Origin: Helianthus annuus
Lineage: Eukaryota > Streptophyta > Magnoliopsida > Asterales > Asteraceae
Reading direction: 5' to 3'
Length of the DNA stretch: 64,000 nt
Assembly: GCF_002127325.2 (NCBI RefSeq)
Contig: NC_035436.2
Coordinates: 24,873,506-24,937,505, forward strand
In this document: positions 43,801-53,457 of the stretch, piece by piece
Layout of the letters: every line of letters begins with the position of its first letter
Position numbering within the stretch: the stretch's first letter is position 1
Position numbers and translations under genes: made by a program
The notes under the pieces: generated by a model
Databases searched by the model: none
Seen by the model: the letters and a program-made list of their open reading frames with translations, nothing else
What the model was told of the DNA's origin: nothing

Positions 43801-44868
43801 TGTTGGCCTTTGCTCCATAGTATCTATCTCCATTTACAAAACCAACTGCATGCTACAATTCAAACTCATTATTGTGATTTCAAGACTCCACAATTACTAA
43901 TTACATCGAGATAGAAGGTAAACGGGGAACAACCTGCGCCGCTACCGCTTTCTGAATAGCAAAACTAAGTCTTTTAAAAAAGCTAAGACTGGAATTGTTC
44001 TTGTAAAAAGACTAAACTAACCTCGTGACCACCACTCATGGTATCGCGCCTCACACGTCTAATCTTTCTTCCAAATCTTTTTAGTGAATTCGCACGTAAA
44101 ATATCTTTTTTGGTTGTTCTTCTAATGGGAATGGTTCCATTTGGGCAGAATTCGCTCGATTCGGCCCATAGTTGAATTGTTTCAAATGTTTCATCACTTG
44201 AGTTATGCCCTTTTGGCCTCTCTAATGGTGGTTCCTGTAATTCGAAAAAAAAAACAATTTGATAATATTCATGAAATCAATCAATTGATACAGGGGCTGA
44301 ATGGCTGGGTAGGCGGGCACACCCTTTGAAAAAAAAAATTTAGTGTATTTTTTAAGCAAAAAACCCGATAGCACCCCTTGAAAATATGGTTGAACACCTC
44401 CTCCGCACCCCAGAAAATAATTCCTGTGTCCGCCAAAGTTTGTGTATGTGTGTGGTGTAGATATATATTTATACATATATGTGTGTGTATGTATATACCA
44501 ATGGTATTTGTCCTTTAAGCTTAGGATGATCAAATGCTGGTTGAAGATGAGAAGGAACACAATCTATCAAATCACCATCAGGACTCTGTATCCAATCAAT
44601 AAAAAAAAAATACCCAATATCTCAAAACTAAAAAAAAAAGGTCAAACTAGCAAAAAGTCAAAAGTCAAACCTGAATGGTCTTGACACAAGGTTTATTGAT
44701 CTTCTTCAAATGAGCTCTAACTCTTCTGAGCTTCTTCAACTCTTCCATTGGCTTAAATCTTGTTTCATTAATCAATACAGATTCAGTAACAGAAACAAAC
44801 AAGAACATAGTACAAACAAATATGAAAATTAAGGAAGAAGATGAAATAGAAGTAGAAGTAGAAGGCAT
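40822..44868 (-). CDS. neprosin-family glutamic peptidase (DUF4409 + neprosin domain), seven exons
   Basis: Spliced model (minus): 44868-44671, 44585-44499, 44234-44022, 43852-43688, 43618-43565, 43184-43038, 41199-40822. All introns are GT-AG and phase 0, giving 413 residues, the usual family length. Residues about 13-28 are a hydrophobic signal peptide, so the protein should be secreted. Exons 1-3 form the propeptide domain ([17 protein letters not shown], then [12 protein letters not shown]). Exons 4-7 form the catalytic domain with [60 protein letters not shown] and [11 protein letters not shown]. The two glutamates known as catalytic in Nepenthes neprosin correspond to Glu217 (IEAGWQ) and Glu328 (FGGEI). 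Neprosins cut after proline; this substrate is unknown. ATG 44928 in the same frame is possible but would bury the signal peptide. No stop or frameshift, so probably functional. Confidence 0.93.
41600..42180. repeat. near-perfect 0.57-kb palindrome in neprosin intron 6
   Basis: The left half (CAAATTGGAAATAAATAATC, CTCAATTTGGCCGATAATAAT, GTAAAATAGTCCGCC, TTTTAGGGCTTTTGATCAGA, GATGTAAAA-TTACCTC in order) is answered by the inverted text on the right up to 42176. The loop near 41880-41930 is about 60-80 bases. It is a foldback MITE or inverted duplication of one. Transcribed with the intron, it would make a hairpin RNA of roughly 250 bp. I found no clear target duplication. Confidence 0.85.
42688..43000. 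mobile_element. Tourist/PIF-Harbinger-like MITE in neprosin intron 6
   Basis: 313 bp starting GGGGCTGTTTGG and ending CAAACAGCCC, an inverted terminal repeat typical of Tourist/PIF-like MITEs. The interior is made of repeated CTGAACCATTAAG and AACCATTCAGA words. Target duplication is unclear (CAA left, TTA right), so the superfamily is tentative; hAT is the alternative. Confidence 0.65.
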
Positions 44869-45124
44869 GTTTGGATTGGCAGTTAAGAAAGAATATTTGT
44901 GTTTGGTTTTATTGTTGTGAGTTAACATGATGTTTTCTGGTATATGCTGATTTTCAGTTGTCTGTTTGCAACTGAGATATGGTGATCAGCAAGACAACAA
45001 GAAGAAGAAACAACAACTGGTTTATTCCAGTTTTTGGTGCATTTCTTCAAAGACAAGATTTGGTGAGTTTTAAATTTGAGCCAACATTTTCAGTCTTCTA
45101 ATAAATAAAGATTACAGATAAATA

Positions 45125-45192
45125 CACAACACATATACACTTTTCTCTTTCTCTTTCTCTCTCTCTCTACCTCTCTCTCTCTATATATATAT
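45125..45192 (-). promoter_or_regulatory. possible core promoter of the neprosin gene
   Basis: On the minus strand a TATATATA stretch (45181-45191) is followed by a long GA-rich run (CT on the plus strand, 45141-45181), about 260-310 bp upstream of the start codon. Pyrimidine/GA tracts are common near plant transcription starts. No experimental start site can be inferred. Confidence 0.35.
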
Positions 45193-46029
45193 TTATATGT
45201 GTGTATATAATATATAATCAAGATTCCTTGGTGGTGTGCACTGACACACAGAACCAGCTTGAATATACATTAAAGATGTGGGGCAATAAACCCATTTACA
45301 CCCCAATAGTCAATTTTTATATAAATTATTTTGAGTATATTTTTCTTTTATGAGAAAAATGCCCGGATAGTCCCTGTGGTTTCGTCTTTTTTCACCTATA
45401 GTCCCCAACTTTCTAAAATTACCTGAATAGTCCCCAAGTTTTCATTTTTTGTTCCCGGATAGTCCCTGAGTCTAACTTCAGTTTGTTTTCTCTGTTAAAA
45501 TAATGTGAAATGACAAAAATACCCTTACTAAAAAAACAAAATAACATAATATATTAATAGATTTATTTTTATGTGGGACCCATTACTTTATAAATAAAAA
45601 AAACAACCCCAACCCCACCCCACCCCACCCCACCCCCACCTCACCCCACCCCACCCCCACCTTCATCGTAGACCAACCATCATCTCCGGTCATCTTCTCC
45701 GGCCACCGTAAACTCTCCGACCAACCTGCAACATCCACCGTTGCCGTCATCGTCATTCACAAAATCCCGCACACCACATAACCGTACACCATTCCTGCAC
45801 ACCACAACCCCGCACACCACATCACCTTTCAAAACCGCACACCACCCTGCACACTCTGTTCATCTTCTCATACGGTAGAAAGCAAGATTAGAATCTATTA
45901 ATCCATGTAAATATTATACATACAAGCATAATATATTATGAAACGAAATAGAAATGTTTGTCATAAAAGTAACATCAACAAGAGTAAATTAAATCAGTTA
46001 AGATTGATAAAGAATGGAGACAAACCAAC

Positions 46030-46200
46030 CAGTAAGCATGCTCGCAACCTTTGACAAAAGAAGTTTCCTGTAACGCAATCTTATTCAAACAAATGGCACA
46101 AAATCCATGATGATTCTCATCAGCTGCTGTTGCTGCTGCTAATGTTTTCTCATCACAACTTAGTCAGACACCATCTTCAATCTTCATCTCCTTCTTCTCC
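46030..46200 (-). pseudogene. captured RING-finger (C3HC4) exon fragment
   Basis: The minus strand translates to ADENHHGFCAICLNKIALQ followed by ETSFVKGCEHAY, the first half of a plant C3HC4 RING domain of the CAICLxKIxLQETxxVKGCEHAYC type. The frame stops being RING-like exactly at a GT (46029-46028), so an exon edge with part of its intron was copied. Upstream the frame from ATG at about 46187 contains an in-frame TGA before the RING. The second half of the RING is absent. It cannot encode a working ubiquitin ligase. Confidence 0.8.
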
Positions 46201-46458
46201 GATAATCAACCACCTCTGACCACTGTATCACCGACGACCTGCAACTCATCACCATAACCACCACGACCTCCGGTTGTCATCATCTATTGTTCGTCGACTG
46301 CACCTTCGTTACCTCTCGCCGTCACCGTCAATCATCATCACCCTCCATCTTACTCCAACGACCTGTTATAACCTGCCTCCGTTCATCTTCTGGCTGAAGT
46401 TTACAAATTAGGTCTTGGTGGCTGAATTTTACAAAATAGGGTGAGTTGGTTGTGGTTG

Positions 46459-46522
46459 TGGTGGTGGTGGTGGTGGTGGTGGTGGTGGTGGTGGTGGTGG
46501 TGGTGGTGGTGGTGGTGGTGGT
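46459..46522 (+). repeat. (GGT)n microsatellite
   Basis: About 21 GGT units inside the foldback element, close to its right inverted repeat. Confidence 0.97.
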
Positions 46523-46888
46523 GAAGGTGAAAGTGGTATAAGAGGGGTGGGGATGGATCTGCAGGGGAAGGGTAAGAAAAAGTGATGAAGGTGGGGGTGG
46601 GGGTAGGGTGGGGTTGGGGTTGTTTTTTCTTTTTTATTTATAAAGTAGTGGGTCCCACATAAAAATAAATCTATTAAATAGATTAAGTTATTTTATTTTT
46701 TAGTAAGGGTATTTTTGTCATTTCACATCATTTTAACAGAGAAAACAAACTGAAGTTAGACCCAGGGACTATCCGAGAACAAAAAATGAAAACTTGGGGA
46801 CTATTCAGGTAATTTTAAAAAGTTGGGGACTATAGGTGAAAAAAGGCGAAACCACAGGGACTATCCGGGCATTTTTCTCTTCTTTTAT

Positions 46889-48120
46889 AGATGACACCCA
46901 CGGTGTGTGTTATTGTAGATTGTAGGGTGACTGGGTGAACATTAACATTATTTCTTTATGAATTATAAGAAGATAAATAGTGTTTCTATTTCGTTATTTA
47001 ATGTAAACTTTTTTTATTTATAACGCATTTAGTTTAATTATTGTATTTCTTTTATTATACTTTAACCAAATTACTTTTCTACCTCTAAATAGTTTTTTTA
47101 ACGAATACGTTAATAACGTTTTAGACATATTTTTTAAAAATTGTTCTTTTTCTTTGCTATAACGAGTGTGGCGAATGTTTTTTTTTAGTTTTATTTTTTT
47201 TAACAAACGCACCGATGCCCTTTTGAACATATTTTTTAACGTTTCTTTTTCTTTGCTATAACGAGCGCACAAAAAACGACCGACTTTCTATCGTTTTCTT
47301 TTTCGATTACCTTTGTTATTTACTATATTTTTTTTACCTTTTCTTATTATTTTGATGTTCAGAGCCGAGTTACGACGCAAATAGCATAACACATTTAGAT
47401 ATCATTTTATTTAATTTTACAAATTTATTTATCGGTTGTTATGGTGTGCTATACGTTATGAATTCCAACTACGTCGCTACGCAGCGAATAACTACGACCT
47501 ATTATTTGCAAACCGGAGGTGGAAATCACAACAGAATACTTGAAAATATTTCAAATGAGTAACAATATTCATTATTCATTTAAACATACAAAGAGAGAGA
47601 TATAGTTATGTAAATGTATTTTTTTTTTATTGATGATGATATCCAACATATCAGAAGTCTTTAGAATCATAAGGTATATCGGTGGTCATGATTGGTTTGT
47701 AAAATTATTCATGTAGTAACTTTTTTCATTTACTGTCCTCTTAAATTTCAGCAGAAAAGATGGTCAAAATAAGTTCCCAGTAAATACTATAATCCATGCA
47801 TCTTGTCATGTGCTTTCACCTTTTGAATAAACAAAGATAGAGACAAAGTACGAAAGCAACTTATCGCTCTATACTCTTCAATAAATAAAAAAAAACGTGA
47901 GGGGACAAAATGAGAAACCAAATTCATATGTGTTAAGAGCTAGTATTGAAAACTTTTTCACTAGATTAACAAATACAAGTTATTTTATATGTATATCTTC
48001 TATATGTGTGTTTTGATTTTTCATGCGAAGTGTACGAAGTAACCAAGATGTTATTCATGTACTTTATGTGAGGGGTATTTGTGTTTGTATAAGTTTGTAT
48101 AATTTCGCACCATAATAATG
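46889..48120. other. AT-rich intergenic sequence
   Basis: No gene. 47030-47280 contains two diverged copies of a segment with TTCTTTTTCTTTGCTATAACGAG (about 47143-47165 and 47243-47265), which indicates a local duplication of about 100 bp. Confidence 0.5.
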
Positions 48121-48174
48121 CAACGTTATAATCAACAAATGAATGATTACGTTATAATCAACAAATGAATGATT
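48121..48174. repeat. 26-bp tandem duplication
   Basis: The unit ACGTTATAATCAACAAATGA plus ATGATT occurs twice in direct succession with no mismatch seen. Confidence 0.9.
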
Positions 48175-49920
48175 ACGCATCCTTATATGCATAAATCATG
48201 CAACCATTACAAATAATCATGCAAACTTACTTTACGTACCACACAATAAACTTTAGAAAGAAGTCATTTTTTTTAAATATAGCAATACAATACTCAATTA
48301 AACATGATAAATTCTCAGTTCTATGAAATATCTTTTTTTTATAAATAATGAATTGAAGTATATAAAAGTTATGTGATTAAAACTATTTTTTTAAATTAGT
48401 CTCATCGGTCGCTCTATATGTTATATTTTAATTCAACTCGGTTAGCGTATTTGTCGTTTTAATTACTAATTCCAGTTGGGCCGAATGGCGATCATATGAT
48501 CTAAGAACTATACTTGCATATTGTTTCAATCAACCGGACTAACTTGTAATATCATATGTATGATTCGAACAACTGTGTTGAGGTATAATAAGTATTAGTG
48601 TGGTGGTAAAAGTAACTCTCCTCTATCTATGAAGTGCGGGGGGGTGGGGGGGGGTGGGGGGGGGGGTCAATTTATGCAATGTGTAGGTATATGAGTATTT
48701 TAGAAGTATGTTAGTTTATTGTTAAAAAAAAAGTGATAATCATAATTGCTTTTGTCAAGCACAATTATGAATATTGCACTTGTCGTAATAAGCACATTTG
48801 CAAAGCCTCCAAACATCTCAGAAGTCATAACTTAAGTTTTGTTACTTCTTAGAAGTGTAATACTTGGTATTTAATCGACTTGAGATTATATGATTATTTC
48901 TGAATCAAATAATCATTTTATTTTTCATACCCACTGCAAGAAAATTGCTTATCATACATAAAAATGGTTTTGTACTAGTGGTTACAATACATTAACAATA
49001 TTTATTTTTACTAATCCTAATGTTAGTTCTTCAACATCATTATTTAAACAGTTTGTTCTCTCATTATTACATAAAAAAAAAAAAAAGCAATAGTCTATAT
49101 TTTTACAATTTATTATCTTTGAGATTACTCAGTATTGTATTATTTAGTATCATACTAACTTTTAGTAAGCACATTTAAACATTCTATGTATAACCCACAC
49201 TCATTATTATTTTTGTAACTATGAGCGGTGAGACCCTACTAGGACCACCAAACCCTGTTCTTCAAAATGTAATTAAAGTTTGATTTGGACCTTTTGCTAA
49301 ATAGTACCGAATTTAGCTAAAACCAAAACAGAATACCATATTGTATATGTTCGGTTGGTACCATTAAAAGTCCTAAACCAATACCGTACCATATAGTAGT
49401 GATACTGAAATTAAGCTAAATTCAAAACTGAATATTGTACCGTATATGTTTGGTCAGGACAGGTATGGTATGGTACTGATAAAGTATCGGTATGATGCTG
49501 GTATTCAGTAAAAAAATTCCCATCCCTATAGATGGGTATCAGACGCTTACCGTTGAGCCAGCTGCTAAAGTTCACACAATCACTAGTAACATCGGGCAGC
49601 GACTCAACACACCGTACCAAGGTACTAGAAAACCCTACAATGCATTTATATCGGTTGGTGTGAAAATTTAATATCTTCCAGTGAAATGTAAGCAGAGGGA
49701 AAGAAATGATTGCAATCTCCCCACTTGGAGATGAATACAAGATCTTTTGATGTTTGGTATTTTGGGTAATTTCCATTTAATAGTACAATATGGTTATGAA
49801 TCATGGAAGTCATAAATAAGGGTTGGGGTAGAAATTTGATTTCAAAGTGAAAGTGCCAACCTAACACACACCTATGAGTTTTCAAGTACTATTTATTATC
49901 TCAATTTGAAGCCTCAAGAT
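48175..49920. other. intergenic, no gene recognised
   Basis: Contains the G-run at 48638-48666 and a patch at about 49300-49510 rich in GGTATGGTA/TACCGTACC words that looks like a degraded repeat. Frames at 49411-49885 have no recognisable homology. Confidence 0.45.
48638..48666 (+). repeat. G-run, quadruplex-prone
   Basis: 29 bases made of G7-T-G9-T-G11. Strongly G-quadruplex prone on the plus strand. Confidence 0.95.
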
Positions 49921-49995
49921 GCAAATAGTACTTCACACATTTGTTTTTAGCTTCAAGCAAATAGTACTTCACACATTTGTTTTTAGCTTCAAGCT
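49921..49995. repeat. 36-bp tandem duplication
   Basis: The unit CAAATAGTACTTCACACATT plus TGTTTTTAGCTTCAAG is present twice, apparently without mismatch. Confidence 0.9.
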
Positions 49996-50077
49996 TGCAT
50001 CATTTTTATTGTAGAATGTTTTATGGTCCCTTCGTTTGGAAATATAACTCAATAAAATTATTTATAATTCTAGAAGT

Positions 50078-50453
50078 TAAAATCAAGAGTTAAATGCCAT
50101 TTATTTTACCAGTTTAGTCCAAAGATTTGAAACATTGTCATTTTAGTCCAAATAATTTCAAGCGTTGCCATTTTAGTCCACTGTGTTAACTCCGTCCATT
50201 TTTTATATTAGCTAGAAGGGTAATTTGATCATTTTATATGGTCGAATTGCCCTTCTAGTTAACATAATTACATATAAAATGACCGAAATGCCCTTCTAGT
50301 TAACAAAATAAAGGAATAGAGTTAACTCAGTGGACCAAAATGACAACATTTAAAACTATTTGGACTAAAATGTCAACGTTTCAAACCTTTGGACTAAACT
50401 AGCAAAATGGCTCAAACCACATGGACTAAAATGACATTTAACTCTAAAATCAA
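50078..50453. mobile_element. Mutator-type MITE, 358 bp
   Basis: The element is 50087-50444, bounded by GAGTTAAATG and CATTTAACTC, with exact 9-bp duplications TAAAATCAA at 50078-50086 and 50445-50453. The arms are inverted over most of their length (AGTTTAGTCCAAAG-TTTGAAAC against GTTTCAAACCTTTGGACTAAACT), and TTGCCCTTCTAGTTAAC occurs twice in the centre. No coding capacity. Confidence 0.93.
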
Positions 50454-52611
50454 TAAGATGACCCGAAACTGCGTGGCCGTCCATAAAATTTGGTTGATCG
50501 GTTTGAGATGACTCTAAACTATGGTGGTTCGATTTGTAGTTTAAGGTAATAGATAGTCGTGTAGTGAAACAAAATCATTATATTATAAAATAAATTTAGT
50601 GATATATATTTTTGGTCCTTGTAATATATAAAAAACTATGGATTGAATCTCTTTAAGTTTTAAAAGTTACACGTCCATTTCTAATCGGTTTTGTTACTAT
50701 TTTGTTCCTCACATAAGTGTTATTTAACCTATCACGTGTTTGGCATTTAAATTGATTCACATTTTCATCATTTTAACCCATGATCATCTTGTAATTCCTA
50801 GTTGACAAGTTGGGAATTTGAAATTTTGGATCGGATATGTTTCGAAAAGAGAAAAGTAAAACCATCTGAAACACTTATGAAAATGGGATTTAATGTTATT
50901 TTATCATCATTAATTTGTTGTTTTCATTAACCCGGCCCATTTTGACCCATCTATTTAGACTTTGCATGTCTAATTAGTCATTTTCAAAAACCATACTTAA
51001 AGGTTCGACCCAAATCTTGTTGAAACCAAACTGTAAACACCATACGTAGATTGTTTGAGTTGGCTGATTTAAAGACGTTAGTGTGCATTGTGCATTAAAA
51101 GCTTCCACACAAAAAATAACCTAATAGGTATAATTAAACCCACTTTTTAGTCTTTTTTAAGAATATCATAAGTTATAAGATAAGTTGGTAAGTTACCTAA
51201 ATAAACACTTGGTTAAAGTTATAATCTTGTTTATTTGGCCTCTTATTGTTTCACAAAGACCCCTTAGCTTCAAGAAGAGACCCTGCCCTTTGAGATTCTG
51301 GACCCATAAAAAGTGTCACTTTTACATACTTTTAGTAAAGTTGCATGCCATTTGCTTGAATCGATTCTCACACTACAATGAAATAAGTGTATTGGGTATA
51401 TTAATATATTACAATAACTATAGTGTTAGGATTCTAACACGTACAACTTTTACTGCATAAGATACATGTTAGAATCATCATCATACTCAGTATATCTCAC
51501 CAATAGTAAAGCTAAGGTAGGGTCTGAGGAGGGTAAGATTTAGACAGCCTTACCTCTACCCCGTAGGAATAGAGAGGCTGCTTCCAGTGAGACCCCCGGC
51601 TCGGTAGTAGTTTTGCATCAAGCCTTGGACATAAGGCACATAACACTCAGCAATTGGGACAAGCGCATGTACCCCCTTATCTTTCAGCTATCAACGCCAC
51701 CACGTGACGCATGGTAACCGTCCCTCACTTTTTAATATTATTTTATTTATATGATCACTTCCACATGGGAGTTTCTTTGCTTTTTAGGGTTTTGACTTGG
51801 GCATCATGTGGTGAGACTTGTATATTGTTTTGCATAGTACATCTTTGGCATAGTAAGTACCAAGGACAAAGACGGATCTACACAAGCTGTCTTAGTGTCA
51901 CATGACATTTGTTGACATTTTTTTATGTGTCACACAATGTACCCCAGTACTTGTTTTATAATATTTAAAACTTTATTGATCACATTGATTCACCGAATTT
52001 TTTTGAAAAGCGACTTTAGTAAAATTTATAGATCTGACACTCTATAATGGGTTGCATCTTTAACCATAAGTAAGTGTGGGACATGACTAAAGGGTCAGGT
52101 TATGTCGACCCTCTGGCGGGTCAAATTTTCAATTAATTAATATGAGTATTTAGTATTGACGTATTCTTGTAGTTGGACCTCATAAATCATCATGATAGAG
52201 TAAAGTGAACATAAACAACAATGTTATATTGAGACCCTATGTTGTCGTTTGGTTGGTGACCTTAAATACGCATCGTAACACCATTGGCTTGATCGTATCA
52301 ACTTAATAAGTTATATGTTTTTTTAAGTTCAGGAATTTGTAATTCAACACGTTTCTTATTTTTACTTAACTATCAATTCAGATCAACATAATGATGATAT
52401 GATAACATCTATATCACATAATGCAATTTGTACCAAAGAGCTTATAGGCTAGCAATATAAAGGTGTGTAGTAAATGTGTTTCTCACAAGTAGTTGAGTGT
52501 TACCGTTCAGAAAAAAGAGTAGTTGAGTGTTACAGTCTCATAGTATACATTAATTTAAATATAGAAGTAGGTTTATGGTGTGCGTGAAATCATGAATATT
52601 AAATGGCTACA
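50454..52611. other. intergenic, no gene recognised
   Basis: 2.2 kb with no supported gene. It contains a SINE-like patch near 51500. It ends at the LTR of element F. Confidence 0.5.
51500..51612. repeat. possible SINE-derived fragment
   Basis: GGTAGGGTCTGAGGAGGGTAAG, then AGCCTTACCTCTACCCC and GAATAGAGAGGCTGCTTCC resembles dispersed plant SINE-like sequence (AU-like). A more degraded copy is at about 40285-40385. No A/B boxes or target duplication could be fixed. Confidence 0.35.
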
Positions 52612-53421
52612 TGTTAGGATCTGAGGCTCTCATGATTGTGCTTGTTTATATGAATTGAACATTCAGTGTATATGAAATAAAGTAAAGTGCAGCGGAAATT
52701 AATACAAACTTTGTTAAACACAATCTAAGGAGAATAAAGTTTGATAAACAATTGCCTTTTCATAGAGTCGAAAGATTACATCAAAAGCAAAAGGTTACAA
52801 TGCAAGCTTACAGACTAAACTCCCCCTCAGCCTGATACTCCAGAGTTGGTTGCACAAGATGAAAGGATTGAATTGAGGAGAAGAACTCACTCAAAACGAA
52901 TCAAATATAACAGTACAGAATACTGTTAGATTTATAGGCAAACCAAACTACTGATGTACCTCAGCTGACGTCACCATGAAAGTGACATCTAACAGCTTAA
53001 CAACCTATAAACACTGATCTATACAAAACTACTGATGTCTAACAACTGATTGATAATACAATACAAAACAAGTCTAACACTGTTCACGTTCCACTGTTGT
53101 AGCCTAAGCACTGATTACTTGAACATCAGTGCTTTCTTCAAAATGTGATCAGTCTTTGAATGAGCAGTGCTTGGATCTTCAGCAGTACTTAAAATGCAGC
53201 AGTAGATAGAGTTCAGTGTTTGTCTTTAGCAGTCTTTAGTTGTTTCATCAGTGTTTGGTTCATCAGTTGTTCTTCTGAGCAGTGTTTAGAGTGTATCAGC
53301 AGATAGGTAACCACTGTCAAGGGGAGAGCTTAGTGTAAACATCTGCTTATTGTGAATCCACTGTTGTGACCAGGTTTTGGCTTTACATTATCTGTTCCTC
53401 TGGTAGGGTTCAATCCCAACA
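52612..53421 (-). repeat. 3' LTR of element F
   Basis: On the minus strand it starts TGTTGGGATT after the purine tract and ends GATCCTAACA, so the ends are an imperfect inverted repeat (TGTTGGGATT/TGTTAGGATC). The interior has many CACTGAT/ATCAGTG and CAGTGTTT words. The 5' partner is not in the window. Confidence 0.78.
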
Positions 53422-53433
53422 ATCTCCCCCTGG
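53422..53433 (-). promoter_or_regulatory. polypurine tract of element F
   Basis: The minus strand reads CCAGGGGGAGAT directly before the LTR start. Confidence 0.85.
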
Positions 53434-53457
53434 AACAGATAATGCCAAAACCTGTCA

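Larger units (their letters stand above)
45343..46888. mobile_element. Mutator-like foldback element with captured RING exon (Pack-MULE type)
   Basis: The element is 45352-46879 with exact 9-bp duplications TTCTTTTAT at 45343-45351 and 46880-46888, the Mutator-superfamily signature. Its inverted repeats are about 290 bp long: the left reads GAGAAAAATGCCCGGATAGT... through TCCCCAACTTT and GTGGGACCCA to CCCCACCCC, and the right is the complement from GGGGTGGG to ATCCGGGCATTTTTCTC. Inside are a CCCCA-rich run (45607-45660), a GGT microsatellite (46459-46522) and a fragment of a RING-finger gene. No transposase. Confidence 0.93.

Noticed and set aside
44868..44928. Start of the neprosin gene at ATG 44928
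   Set aside because: It adds 20 polar residues before the signal peptide; ATG 44868 gives a normal N-terminus. Not excluded.
46030..46200. A functional RING E3 ligase gene
   Set aside because: Only the first half of the RING is present, an in-frame TGA lies upstream, and it sits inside a foldback transposon.
49411..49885. Two overlapping minus-strand frames of 121 and 79 codons
   Set aside because: Different frames over the same DNA, no homology recognised, and part of it lies in a degraded repeat.
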